A DNA stretch of 64,000 nucleotides from Sphaerisporangium album. GTDB lineage: Bacteria; Actinomycetota; Actinomycetes; Streptosporangiales; Streptosporangiaceae. This document shows, piece after piece, positions 17,869 to 26,430 of this stretch. The notes under the pieces were generated by a model. That model did no database searches, was not told where the DNA came from, and saw only the letters and a program-made list of their open reading frames with translations. The translations under genes were made by a program, and so were the position numbers. The stretch spans positions 395,627-459,626 of the forward strand of contig NZ_QOIL01000006.1 of assembly GCF_003323745.1 (NCBI RefSeq), in the 5' to 3' direction. Each line of letters starts with the position of its first letter. The first letter of the stretch is position 1.

Positions 17869-17931
17869 GTGCGTCCACACCGCCCAGCCCGTCCGCACGT
17901 ACGGACCGGCGTCGCCGAAGCCGCCGGGTGA
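17869..17931 (+). CDS. Putative 20-codon His/Arg-rich leader peptide
   Basis: A very strong ribosome-binding site (GGAGGAGG, 17856-17863) stands just before a GTG at 17869 that opens a 20-codon frame beginning VRPHRPARPHVRTG. Its TGA overlaps the GTG start of the TauE-cupredoxin gene (17928) as GTGA. The main gene has no ribosome-binding site of its own, so its translation should depend on this leader. The leader has three prolines followed by His or Arg and could respond to translation speed or bind metal; both ideas are inference. Confidence 0.45.
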   Translation: MRPHRPARPHVRTGVAEAAG

Positions 17932-19034
17932 CGCCGCCACTCGCGCTCCTCGCCGGCGGGCTCGCGGCGGGGCTGGTGGCCGGGGGCACGTCGTGCGCGG
18001 CGGTACAGGGCGGCGTCCTGATCGGCCTCGCCCGTCCCGGCGCGCCCCGCGCCGCCGTCCCGGCGTTCCTCGCCGGGCGGCTGGTGGCGCACACGGCGCT
18101 CGGCGCGCTGCTGGGGATGCTCGGCGAGGCGGTGCGCATCCCTCCCCCGGCACGGGCCGCCCTGCTGGTCGCCGCGGGCGCGGGCGTGATCGTCTTCGCG
18201 CTCCGGCTGATCCTGAGACGGAGCCCGGCGTGCTCTTCGGGGGCCGCGCCGGCCGAGGACGGCACGCCGGCGTGCGCGGCGCCGCATCCGCGACGCGCAC
18301 GGGACACCCCAGGGACGGCGACCGGCCGTGCGACGCGGATCACGCCCCTCGGGGAAAGGTGGCGGCGGATCACGGCCCTCACGGCGAGATGGCGGACGAT
18401 GGGCCCGGTGGCGCTGGGCGCGGGCACCGTCCTCATCCCCTGCGGGGTCACGCTGAGCACCGAGCTCGTGGCGGTGTCCGCGGGCTGGCTCGGCGGCGCG
18501 GCGGTGATGGCGGGGTTCGTCGCGGGCACGTCCCCCGCCTTCGCGCTGCTCGGCCTGGTCCTGCGCGGGATCGCCGCGACGAGGCTAGTCACGTTCGCCG
18601 CCGTGGCGGCGGTCGCGGCGGGGTCGCTTACTGTCCTCGCGGGCCTGCGCCTCGGCGGCTGGCTTCCCGAGCCGGGCACGCCGGCGATGTCCACCGCGAC
18701 GGGCGTACGGCCGGCCCCGGACGGGACGCAGGTCGTCACCATCTGGTCGACCGACCACGGCTTCGTGCCCGGGGTCGCGGGCATCGAGGCGGGGCGGCCC
18801 GCCGAGATCGTCTTCCGCACCCGCGACAACCAGGGATGCACGCGCACGCTGACGATCCAGGGCCGCGACCTCGCGCTCCCGGTCACGGGCGAGCGCGTCG
18901 TACGGCTGGCACCGCAGGGGCCGGGAAGGCTGCGCTATGTCTGCGGAATGGGGATGTACGTCGGATTTATCAACATCAATCAACCACCCCCACCCGGCCC
19001 CGCCGCCGCGCCACCCGCCCGCCACCCCCTCTGA
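17928..19034 (+). CDS. TauE/SafE-like membrane protein fused to a cupredoxin-like domain
   Basis: The 368-residue product has six predicted membrane helices in two halves separated by a cytoplasmic loop rich in Arg (about 100-145). The TauE/SafE/CcdA-like motifs include AGGTSCAAVQGG in the first helix pair and LIPCGVTLSTELVAVSAG in the second half. Each half has one conserved Cys next to Gly/Pro, as in DsbD-type metal or thiol transporters. The C-terminal 110 residues are extracellular and cupredoxin-like, with candidate ligands in DNQGCTR and YVCGMGMYVG (Cys/Met rich). Copper or another thiophilic metal is the likely cargo, by inference. The start GTG overlaps the leader stop. Confidence 0.75.
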   Translation: MTPPLALLAGGLAAGLVAGGTSCAAVQGGVLIGLARPGAPRAAVPAFLAGRLVAHTALGALLGMLGEAVRIPPPARAALLVAAGAGVIVFALRLILRRSPACSSGAAPAEDGTPACAAPHPRRARDTPGTATGRATRITPLGERWRRITALTARWRTMGPVALGAGTVLIPCGVTLSTELVAVSAGWLGGAAVMAGFVAGTSPAFALLGLVLRGIAATRLVTFAAVAAVAAGSLTVLAGLRLGGWLPEPGTPAMSTATGVRPAPDGTQVVTIWSTDHGFVPGVAGIEAGRPAEIVFRTRDNQGCTRTLTIQGRDLALPVTGERVVRLAPQGPGRLRYVCGMGMYVGFININQPPPPGPAAAPPARHPL

Positions 19035-19118
19035 CACCGGGTCAAACGCGTTCCGCCGGACGGCAAGAAGCCGTCGATTACGTTCCATCTCTTTGGACCA
19101 CGTGCGACTCTGTCCCCC

Positions 19119-20549
19119 ATGACGTGGTGGCATGGTGACCCGGAGGCGGCCGTCGCGCGGCCGGTCGTGCCGATGCCCCGCGCGCCCGAGTCCCCCCGCC
19201 ACGGCCACCCGACCGAGGCCGACCTGCTGAGCGCCGCGCGCACCGGCGACTCGGGGGCCGCGCACCGGCTCGGCCGCCTGTACGCCCAGCGCGGCGACCG
19301 GTCGGCCGCGCGTCACTGGTGGGAGCGCGCCGCGGCCGCGGGCAACATCGACAGCGCCTTCAACCTCGGCATCTGGCACGAGAAACACGGCAGTCTCGAC
19401 GAGGCGATCACGTGGTACGAGCTCGCCGCCGGAGCCGGGGACAGCGAGGCCGCGGTCAACCTGGCCACCCTCCTGCTCGAACAGCGCGGGGACGTCCCGC
19501 GCGCCCGCCAGTGGCTGCAGAGCGCGGCGGCCGCGGGGTCGCGTCCCGCGGCGCGCCGCCTCGCCCTGCTCTGCGAGGACGTCGGCGACGGCGCGGCGGC
19601 CCGCGACTGGCACCACCACGCGGCCTGCGCCGGGGACCTCGCCTCGGCCCACGACCTCGCCTTCATGAGCTACGCCGCGGGCGAGGAGGGGCAGGCGAGC
19701 GCCTGGTGGGAGTACGCCGCGCGCGGCGGGCACGCCGACGCCGCCTACTACCTGGGACGCCTGCTGCACGCCGGGCGCGACCCCGAGGGCGCGGAGGCGC
19801 TGTACCGCCTGGCCGCCAAAGCCGAGCACCCGGGCGCGGCCTCCCAGCTCGGCAGGCTGGCGCTGGCGCGGCGCGACCTGCGCACGGCGCGGGCGTGGTT
19901 CGAGCGCGCCGCCCACTTCGGCAGGGTCGAGGACCAGCGCATGGCCGGGTTCGTCTGCGTCGAGCTGGAGGATCCGCGCGCGGCCAGCCACTGGTTCGGC
20001 CGCGCGGCGGCGAGCGGCGACCCCGAGTCGGCCTACAACTTCGGCCTGCTGCTGATCGCCGAGCACAACGACCTGCGCGGCGGCCAGCACTGGTTCCGCC
20101 AGGCCGCCGCCTACGGCCACCAGAAGGCCGCGACGGAGCTGAGCACGCTGCAGTCGGTGATCGGCCCCCAGGCCGCGCCGGTGGACGACGGCCGGCGGCC
20201 CGCGGAGCACGCCCCGGCCTGGGACCGGCCCGTCGAGCCCGAGCTGGTCGCCCGCGCCGAGCTGGCGGTCGCCGCGGCCGGCAGGCGGGGCGGCACGATG
20301 CTGCGCCTGGCCGACCTCGCCGAGATCCTCGGCACCTGGGACCTGCTCACCCGGCGGCTGCGCGAGCCCGCCGACGTGGTCGAGTGGCTGACCGACCAGA
20401 GCGGGCTGCACGCGAGCGCGGTCGAGCACCTCGCCTCGGTGCGCATGACACTGCTGCGCCCCGGTACGGCGCCCTGGCCGACGCCCGGCGAGGTGGAACA
20501 CGTGCTGGCGACGTCCCGGCAGCTGCGCAAGCGCCTCGGCCTGACCTGA
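19119..20549 (+). CDS. Sel1-like (TPR) repeat protein
   Basis: The 476-residue product is made of about nine Sel1-like repeats of 34-36 residues (for example DRSAARHWWERAAAAGNIDSAFNLG, written in parts: AARHWWERAAAAGN and DSAFNLGIWHE), spanning about residues 35-345. A C-terminal helical domain of about 100 residues without repeats follows (ADLAEILGTWDLLTRRL). It has no signal peptide or membrane helix. Such proteins act as scaffolds; the partner is not evident. The gene stands alone and ends in a strong hairpin. Confidence 0.85.
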   Translation: MTWWHGDPEAAVARPVVPMPRAPESPRHGHPTEADLLSAARTGDSGAAHRLGRLYAQRGDRSAARHWWERAAAAGNIDSAFNLGIWHEKHGSLDEAITWYELAAGAGDSEAAVNLATLLLEQRGDVPRARQWLQSAAAAGSRPAARRLALLCEDVGDGAAARDWHHHAACAGDLASAHDLAFMSYAAGEEGQASAWWEYAARGGHADAAYYLGRLLHAGRDPEGAEALYRLAAKAEHPGAASQLGRLALARRDLRTARAWFERAAHFGRVEDQRMAGFVCVELEDPRAASHWFGRAAASGDPESAYNFGLLLIAEHNDLRGGQHWFRQAAAYGHQKAATELSTLQSVIGPQAAPVDDGRRPAEHAPAWDRPVEPELVARAELAVAAAGRRGGTMLRLADLAEILGTWDLLTRRLREPADVVEWLTDQSGLHASAVEHLASVRMTLLRPGTAPWPTPGEVEHVLATSRQLRKRLGLT

Positions 20550-20552
20550 GAC

Positions 20553-20577
20553 GGACGCCCGCGCGGCGCGGGCGTCC
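20553..20577. terminator. Bidirectional hairpin terminator between Sel1 and ald genes
   Basis: A perfect 11-bp stem (GGACGCCCGCG and its complement) with a 3-nt loop starts 4 nt past the Sel1-protein stop. It is placed between convergent genes and could serve both. Confidence 0.8.
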
Positions 20578-20658
20578 GGTGTCAGGCGAGCGGATCGCCG
20601 GGCGGAAGGTCCCTTACGCGGCCAGGCCGCCGGGCGAGCGGACCGTCAGGGGGAAGAG

Positions 20659-21771
20659 TTACGCGAGCAGACCCGCGGCGGGCTCGAACGGAAGGCCGTG
20701 GGCCTCGGCGACCGGCTCGTAGGTGAGCCGTCCGTCGTGGGTGTTCAGCCCGAGCGCGAGCGCGGCGTCCGCGCGCAGCGCCTCCCGCCAGCCGAGGTCG
20801 GCCAGCTTGACGGCGTACGGCAGGGTCGCGTTGGTCAGCGCGTACGTCGAGGTGTTGGCCACCGACCCGGGCATGTTCGCCACGCAGTAGAAGACCGAGT
20901 TGTGCACCTTGTACGTCGGCTCGGCGTGCGTGGTGGGATGAGAGTCCTCGAAGCAGCCGCCCTGGTCGATGGCGATGTCGACCAGCACCGAGCCCGGCTT
21001 CATGCGCGAGACCAGCTCGTTGGAGACCAGGGTCGGGGCCTTGGCGCCGGGGATCAGCACGGCGCCGATGACCAGGTCGGCCTCCAGGACGGCCTGCTCG
21101 ATGGCGTAGGCCGTGGAGACGATCGTGCGCAGACGGCCCTGGTAGATGGCGTCGATCTGGCGGAGCCGGTCGACGTTGACGTCCAGGATCGTCACGTCGG
21201 CGCCCATGCCGACCGCGACCTGCGCCGCGTTCAGGCCCGAGACGCCGCCGCCGATGACGACGACCTTGGCGGGGGCCACGCCCGGGACGCCGCCCGGCAG
21301 CACGCCGCGCCCGCCGTTGAAACGCATCAGGTTGTACGCGCCGACCTGCGGGGCGAGCCGGCCGGCCACCTCCGACATGGGGGCGAGCAGCGGCAGGGAG
21401 TTGCCCACCTGCACGGTCTCGTAGGCGATGCCGGTGACCTTGCGCTCCAGCAGCGCGTCGGTGCACCCCCGGGACGCCGCGAGGTGCAGGTAGGTGAACA
21501 GCACCTGCCCCTCGCGCATCCGGTGGTACTCCTCGGCGATGGGCTCCTTGACCTTCAGGATGAGGTCGGCCTCGCCCCAGACTTCGTCCGCACCCTCGAT
21601 GATCTTCGCGCCGGCGAAGAGGTAGTCCTCGTCGGGGATCTGCGAACCGAGGCCCGCGTCGCGCTGGACGTACACGTCATGGCCGTGGCGGACGAGCTCG
21701 TGCACCCCCGCCGGGGTGGCGGCGACACGGTACTCGTGGTTCTTGACCTCGGCGGGCACGCCGATCTTCAT
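20659..21771 (-). CDS. ald: Alanine dehydrogenase
   Basis: The 370-residue product matches NAD-dependent alanine dehydrogenase over its full length: MKIGVPAEVKNHEYRVA start, substrate-site residues Arg15, Lys75 (LILKVKEP) and His96 (FTYLHLAA), the Rossmann motif VVIGGGVSGLNAA, and MPGSVANTSTYAL near the C-terminus. It converts L-alanine and NAD to pyruvate, ammonium and NADH. It lies 86 bp downstream of a class III aminotransferase gene in the same direction, so the two probably form a unit for amino-acid or beta-alanine catabolism. Confidence 0.96.
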   Translation of the reverse strand: MKIGVPAEVKNHEYRVAATPAGVHELVRHGHDVYVQRDAGLGSQIPDEDYLFAGAKIIEGADEVWGEADLILKVKEPIAEEYHRMREGQVLFTYLHLAASRGCTDALLERKVTGIAYETVQVGNSLPLLAPMSEVAGRLAPQVGAYNLMRFNGGRGVLPGGVPGVAPAKVVVIGGGVSGLNAAQVAVGMGADVTILDVNVDRLRQIDAIYQGRLRTIVSTAYAIEQAVLEADLVIGAVLIPGAKAPTLVSNELVSRMKPGSVLVDIAIDQGGCFEDSHPTTHAEPTYKVHNSVFYCVANMPGSVANTSTYALTNATLPYAVKLADLGWREALRADAALALGLNTHDGRLTYEPVAEAHGLPFEPAAGLLA

Positions 21772-21857
21772 CGCGGATTCCTTTCAGATGCTCAGGTGGC
21801 GGCGGCCGGTACGGACCCCGTACCCGGCACGGCCGTGGGAAGACCCCGAAGCGGGCG

Positions 21858-23249
21858 TTACAGGCGGGCCCATGCCTCGGTCAGGACGGAACGCAGGATC
21901 GACTCGATCTCGTCGAACTGCTGGGGGCCGCTGATGAGCGGCGGCGCGAGCTGCACGACCGGGTCGCCCCGGTCGTCGGCCCGGCAATACAGGCCCGCGT
22001 CGAACAGCGCCTTGGACAGGAAGCCCCGCAGCAGCCGCTCGGACTCCGCCTCGTTGAACGTCTGCTTGGTCTCCTTGTCCCTGACCAGCTCGATGCCGTA
22101 GAAGTAGCCCGAGCCGCGGACGTCGCCGACGATCGGCAGGTCGCGCAGCTTCTCCAGCGTGGCGCGGAAGACCGGCTCGTTGCGCTCGACGTGGCCGAGG
22201 ATGTCCTCGCGCTCGAACAGGTCGAGGTTGGCCAGCGCGACCGCCGCCGAGACGGGGTGGCCGCCGAAGGTGTAGCCGTGGGCGAACATGGTGGCGCCCT
22301 CCTTGAACGGCTCGAACAGCCGCTCGGAGGCGATCATCGCGCCGATCGGCGAGTAGCCGCTGGTCAGGCCCTTGGCGCAGGTGATGATGTCCGGCACGTA
22401 GTCGAACTTCTGGCCGCCGAACATCGTGCCGAGCCGCCCGAAGGCGCAGATGACCTCGTCCGAGACCAGCAGCACATCGTAGGTGTCACAGATCTCGCGC
22501 AGGCGCTGGAAGTACCCGGGGGGCGGCGGGATGCAGCCGCCGGCGTTCTGCACCGGCTCGACGAAGACGGCCGCGACGGTGTCGGGGCCCTCCATCTCGA
22601 TGGCCTTGCCGACCTGGTCGGCGGCCCAGCGGCCGAACTGCTCGGGCGTCATGCCGGGGAAGCCGGTGATCTCGTCGGCCCGGTAGTGGTTGGTGTTGGG
22701 CACGCGGACCGAGCCCGGTACCAGGGGCTCGAAGAACTGCTTGAACGCCGGGATGCCGGTGATCGACAGGGCGCCCTGCGGGGTGCCGTGGTAGGCGATG
22801 GCGCGGCTGATCACCTTGTGCTTGAGCGGCTTGCCGGTGAGCTTGAAGTACTGCTTGGCGAGCTTCCAGGCGCTCTCGACGGCCTCGCCGCCGCCGGTGG
22901 TGAAGAACACGCGGTTCAGATCGCCGGGGGTGTACCGCGCGAGCCGCTCGGCCAGCTCGGCGGCCTTGGGGTGGGCGTACGACCACAGGGGGAAGAACGC
23001 CAGCTCCTGGGCCTGCTTGGCGGCGGCCTCGGCGAGCTCGGCGCGCCCGTGACCCATCTGCACGACGAAGAGGCCGGCAAGGCCGTCGAGGTAGCGCTTG
23101 CCGTGGATGTCGTAGATGTAGGCACCATCACCCCGGACGATGGTCGGCACCTCGCCGTCGCCGTGGGTGCTGTGCCGGGTGAAGTGCAGCCACAGGTTGT
23201 CCTGTGCTGCCTTCAGGACGGCGGCCGTGTCGGTCTCAGGCTGCGTCAT
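21858..23249 (-). CDS. Class III PLP-dependent aminotransferase (omega-amino acid:pyruvate type)
   Basis: The 463-residue product has the class III motifs: LDGLAGLFVVQMGHGR, VFFTTGGGEAVESAWK, SRAIAYHGTPQGALS, LLVSDEVICAFGRLG and the PLP lysine in TCAKGLTSGYSPIGA. The closest functional classes are beta-alanine, taurine or putrescine:pyruvate transaminases. Pairing with alanine dehydrogenase supports pyruvate as amino acceptor, since Ald would recycle the alanine formed. The ATG at 23249 has AGGAAG upstream; the frame remains open further upstream but that part is non-coding in character. Confidence 0.9.
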   Translation of the reverse strand: MTQPETDTAAVLKAAQDNLWLHFTRHSTHGDGEVPTIVRGDGAYIYDIHGKRYLDGLAGLFVVQMGHGRAELAEAAAKQAQELAFFPLWSYAHPKAAELAERLARYTPGDLNRVFFTTGGGEAVESAWKLAKQYFKLTGKPLKHKVISRAIAYHGTPQGALSITGIPAFKQFFEPLVPGSVRVPNTNHYRADEITGFPGMTPEQFGRWAADQVGKAIEMEGPDTVAAVFVEPVQNAGGCIPPPPGYFQRLREICDTYDVLLVSDEVICAFGRLGTMFGGQKFDYVPDIITCAKGLTSGYSPIGAMIASERLFEPFKEGATMFAHGYTFGGHPVSAAVALANLDLFEREDILGHVERNEPVFRATLEKLRDLPIVGDVRGSGYFYGIELVRDKETKQTFNEAESERLLRGFLSKALFDAGLYCRADDRGDPVVQLAPPLISGPQQFDEIESILRSVLTEAWARL

Positions 23250-23315
23250 GGATATCTTCCTCAGTGATCTCGGCTCCACCCAGTGTGCACGCTCAACACG
23301 GATGATTACAACTGG

Positions 23316-23336
23316 TTGCGTAGCGACACTATGCAA
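23316..23336. promoter_or_regulatory. Inverted repeat, putative operator of the aminotransferase-ald unit
   Basis: Arms TTGCGTAG and CTATGCAA (one mismatch) flank CGACA, about 70 nt upstream of the aminotransferase start. The gap up to the divergent M20 peptidase gene is about 350 bp and holds no gene. AsnC/Lrp- and GntR-type regulators use sites of this size, but the family cannot be assigned from the site alone. Confidence 0.35.
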
Positions 23337-23596
23337 GAACCTCGGAATCCGCGATAGCGGTATGTAACAACGACGAAATCCGTTTGGGGTGTCGATCGTT
23401 TCGGTCTGGGGCGGGAGCGCCGTGGACGCCGGGGACGCGGCGCGCCAGGGCGGATCTTCCGGCGTGTCGTCACGACCGGCGCGGGTCGCGTCCCGTCTGT
23501 GGTGCAATGTGTCGGATCAGACCAGAGACGAGGCGGTGACAGTCAGTCGTGACTCCCGAGGAAACCGGCGACACCCGGCACACAGGGAACGCAGAG

Positions 23597-24943
23597 ATGC
23601 CCCATGACCTGGAAGGCATCGAAAGGTCCATCGCGGCGCAGATGCCGCGTGCGGTCGAGGAGCTCTCGCGGCTCGTGGCCATCCCCTCGGTGGCCTTCCC
23701 CGGCCACCCCGAGGAGCCGGTGCTCGCCGCCGCCGCCGCGACCGAGGAGCTGCTGCGCGGCGCGGGGCTGCCGCACGTCCGGCAGATCCCCGTCGAGGGC
23801 AGCTTCCCCGCCGTCTTCGCCGAGGCCCCCGCTCCTCCCGGCGCGCCCACCGTGCTGCTGTACGCGCACTACGACGTGCAGCCCGCCGGGGACCCCGCGC
23901 TGTGGCGCACGCCCGCGTTCGAGCCCACCCTGATCGACGGGCGGCTGTACGGGCGCGGCGCCGCCGACGACAAGTCGGGCATCATGGCGCACGTCCTGGC
24001 GCTGCGGTCCTTCGAGGGCCGGTTCCCCGTGGGCGTCAAGGTCATCATCGAGGGCCAGGAGGAGTACGCCGGAGAGCGCCTGGAGGCGTTCGTCGAGAAG
24101 AACCCGGACCTGCTGCGCGCCGACGCCATCATCGTGGCCGACGTCGGCAACCCGTCCGTGGGCGACGCGGCCGTCACCACGTCCCTGCGCGGCCTCGCCG
24201 CCTTCACCGTGGAGGTCCGCGCGCTGAAGGAGTCGGTGCACAGCGGCTCGTTCGGCGGCGCCGCCCCGGACGCCCTGGCCGCGCTGATCCGCATGCTCGC
24301 GTCCCTGCACGACGAGAAGGGCGACGTCCGCGTGCCCGGCCTGCCGCGCGGCGTGTTCCCCGGCGCCGGTCCCTCCGAGGAGGAGTTCCGCGAGACCGCC
24401 CAGGTCGAGGACGGCGTGTCCCTGGTGGGCTCCGGCTCGCTGGCCGACCGCCTGTGGGCGTCCTACTCGATCACCGTGACCGGTCTGGACGTGCCCACCG
24501 TCAACGGCGCCATCAACGCCGTCCAGTCGGTGGCCCGGGCCCGCGTCACCGTCCGCGTCCCCCCGGCGGGCGACCCGGGCAGGGCCGCCGCCGACGTGAC
24601 CGACTTCCTGCGCCAGGCCGCGCCATGGGGCGTCCAGGTGACCGTCACCGACCAGGTGCTCGGCTCGGGCTACCTCGCCGACTCCGGCGGACGGGCGCGC
24701 GCCGCGCTCGACCGCGCCATGGAGCGCGCGTTCGGCCGGGCGCCGCGCGACATCGGCGCGGGAGGTTCGATCCCGCTGGTGTCCACGCTGGCCCGGCAGT
24801 TCCCCGCCGCCGAGATCCTGCTCTTCGGCGCCGAGGACGAGGCCGCGTCCATCCACGCCCCGAACGAGCGCCTCGACCTGGAGGAGCTGCGCCGGGCGGC
24901 CACCGCCGAGGCCCTGTTCCTCGCGGAGTTCGGCAGCCTCTGA
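23597..24943 (+). CDS. M20-family metallopeptidase (dipeptidase-like)
   Basis: The product (448 residues from the chosen start) shows the two-domain M20 fold and metal ligands: His and Asp in LLYAHYDVQP, Asp in GRGAADDKSG, Glu pair in EGQEEYAG, Asp in IVADVGNPS and His near the end in SIHAPNERLD. The dimerisation domain is inserted in the middle. It should release or hydrolyse a dipeptide or N-acyl amino acid with two zinc ions. I chose ATG 23597 (MPHDLEGIERS, GGGAA upstream), which gives the normal family length; a GTG at 23549 would add 16 residues. Confidence 0.9.
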   Translation: MPHDLEGIERSIAAQMPRAVEELSRLVAIPSVAFPGHPEEPVLAAAAATEELLRGAGLPHVRQIPVEGSFPAVFAEAPAPPGAPTVLLYAHYDVQPAGDPALWRTPAFEPTLIDGRLYGRGAADDKSGIMAHVLALRSFEGRFPVGVKVIIEGQEEYAGERLEAFVEKNPDLLRADAIIVADVGNPSVGDAAVTTSLRGLAAFTVEVRALKESVHSGSFGGAAPDALAALIRMLASLHDEKGDVRVPGLPRGVFPGAGPSEEEFRETAQVEDGVSLVGSGSLADRLWASYSITVTGLDVPTVNGAINAVQSVARARVTVRVPPAGDPGRAAADVTDFLRQAAPWGVQVTVTDQVLGSGYLADSGGRARAALDRAMERAFGRAPRDIGAGGSIPLVSTLARQFPAAEILLFGAEDEAASIHAPNERLDLEELRRAATAEALFLAEFGSL

Positions 24944-24966
24944 CCGAATACGAGGCTTGTGCAGCG

Positions 24967-25012
24967 ACCGGAGGAAGCCTCCGTGCCCTCGGGCACGGAG
25001 GCTTCCTCCGGT
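24967..25012 (+). terminator. Very long perfect hairpin terminator
   Basis: Arms at 24967-24988 and 24991-25012 are perfectly complementary over 22 bp with a 2-nt centre. It starts 24 nt after the M20 peptidase stop and faces a convergent gene, so it can stop transcription from both sides. Confidence 0.85.
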
Positions 25013-25071
25013 CCGGGGACGGCGCCGTGACCCCTCGCCGAGAACGCAGGCCCGATTGGTCGAGGACGGCC

Positions 25072-25512
25072 TCAGGGGCGCTCGAAGAGGCGCAGCAGAC
25101 GGCCCTGCTCCTCCTCGACGACGCCGAGGTCCAGCGTCCCCGGCGGCAGGACCTCGCCCAGCGCCTCGTCGAGCATCGCGCGCCCCCTGCGCTCGGCGTC
25201 GTCCTGTGCGCGGCCGACCGCGAGCAGCAGTTGCTCGGCCAGTGTCCGGCTGTCCAGGCGCATGGCCCGCCGGGTGACGACGACGTCGCGCACCAGCCCG
25301 TCCGCCGTCGTGGTGACCTTGATCTGGCCCTCCCCCGCCTCGCCCTCGCCGACGATCGATTCGAGCTCGTCGCGCGCCTCCTCGACCCACGCCATGATCT
25401 TCGCGGCGCGCTCGGCGTCCCGTTCGAGATCGCCCTCACGCCAGTTGGCGGGGTCGGCGTCCAGGTTGTACACCGGCTGCTCCTTGCCACGTGCCTCAGG
25501 GGCGTCGCCCAC
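25072..25512 (-). CDS. YbaB/EbfC-family protein (EspL-like), longer copy
   Basis: The 146-residue product has the YbaB/EbfC layout: an N-terminal helix with many charged residues (REGDLERDAERAAKIMAWVEEAR), a central strand pair (GQIKVTTTADGLVRDVVVT) and a C-terminal helical part (SRTLAEQLLLAVGRAQDDAERR). In actinobacteria, proteins of this family encoded next to WXG100-like genes, such as EspL of the ESX-1 locus, act with secreted ESX substrates. It lies 39 bp downstream of a second family member on the same strand, and the pair is divergent from the ESX-like genes. Nucleoid binding is the other known role of the family. Confidence 0.8.
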   Translation of the reverse strand: MGDAPEARGKEQPVYNLDADPANWREGDLERDAERAAKIMAWVEEARDELESIVGEGEAGEGQIKVTTTADGLVRDVVVTRRAMRLDSRTLAEQLLLAVGRAQDDAERRGRAMLDEALGEVLPPGTLDLGVVEEEQGRLLRLFERP

Positions 25513-25551
25513 GTGCCTCGTCCACGCCGTCCGCCGTACCTCAGGTCGACG

Positions 25552-25947
25552 TCATTCGATTTCGCGGGCGACCTGGTCGATCCTCTGCCGCACGAACCGC
25601 TCGTCGAGCGCCGCGGGGAACCGCTCGGCCAGTTCCCGGGCGCGCTCGGCGATCTCCCGGGCCTTCAGGACGGCGGTGTCCTGAGCCTGCCGGATCGCCT
25701 TCAGCGCCTCCGCCCCCAGCTCGTCCGGGCTCAGCCGCATGACGCGCGGGTCGAACTCGACCCGCGTGAGCCGCCCGGCGCCGTCGGAGGCCACCGACAT
25801 CAGGCCACCGGCGGCGGTGCCCTCCGCGGTGACCCGGCCGATGGCGTTCTGGGCGTCCAGCAGGCCGCGCATCACTTCCTCGGTCTCGCGGACGATCAGC
25901 TCCAGGCGCTCCAGGTCGTCCGCCCACGGGTTCGGTGACGACAACAC
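25552..25947 (-). CDS. YbaB/EbfC-family protein (EspL-like), shorter copy
   Basis: The 131-residue product is a second YbaB/EbfC-like protein: helical N-terminus (WADDLERLELIVRETEEVM), strand segment (GLMSVASDGAGRLTRVEFD), then the family-typical helix (SPDELGAEALKAIRQAQDTAV) and a long charged C-terminal helix. It is only distantly similar to its neighbour, so the pair may form a heteromer. The gene is divergent from the WXG100-like gene with a 153-bp gap. A role with those ESX-type genes is inferred from context. Confidence 0.8.
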   Translation of the reverse strand: MLSSPNPWADDLERLELIVRETEEVMRGLLDAQNAIGRVTAEGTAAGGLMSVASDGAGRLTRVEFDPRVMRLSPDELGAEALKAIRQAQDTAVLKAREIAERARELAERFPAALDERFVRQRIDQVAREIE

Positions 25948-26100
25948 GTGATCCCTCCCGGACGGCGGCGTACCGCCAGGACGTTACCCGGGCGGCCGGT
26001 TCACCGGCCGGTGAACCGGATTTCCCGCCATGACAGCCGAAAGATCATACAAAACACAGGAAGTTACGCGATCGCTCACGATCATGGCTAGCCTGCGTTC

Positions 26101-26430
26101 ATGGAACAGGGTTTCGACATGATCCACGGGGCTCTGGAGACGTCGGGCTCCCACCTGCGGGTCCACGGGGCAGAGTACGCGTCGGCCGTCCAGGGCCTGC
26201 TCGCGAACCGCGAGGCGTCGTGGGGCGACGACGGCCTGATGGGCCCGCTCGTCGCCGCGTACAGCCAGTGCAAGGACACCGCGCTCGCCGCGTTCACCCA
26301 CATGGGAACCGTGATCTCCACCACGGGGGACGCGATGTCGGCCGCGACCGGCCGGGTGTCGTACGTGGAGGACGAGCTGGCCGGCGGGCTGGTCCGGCTG
26401 GACGGGGAGCCGGACGTCACATGGACGTGA
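26101..26430 (+). CDS. WXG100-like/EspC-like small ESX-type protein
   Basis: The 109-residue, mostly alpha-helical product fits WXG100-like and DUF2580/EspC-like proteins by size, helix-turn-helix shape (turn around SWGDDGLMGP, residues 39-49) and lack of a signal peptide. The strict WXG motif is replaced by SWGDDG. The last ten bases overlap the start of the next gene, so both are translationally coupled. It probably partners the downstream toxin for type VII secretion. No secretion ATPase genes are in the window. Confidence 0.65.
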   Translation: MEQGFDMIHGALETSGSHLRVHGAEYASAVQGLLANREASWGDDGLMGPLVAAYSQCKDTALAAFTHMGTVISTTGDAMSAATGRVSYVEDELAGGLVRLDGEPDVTWT

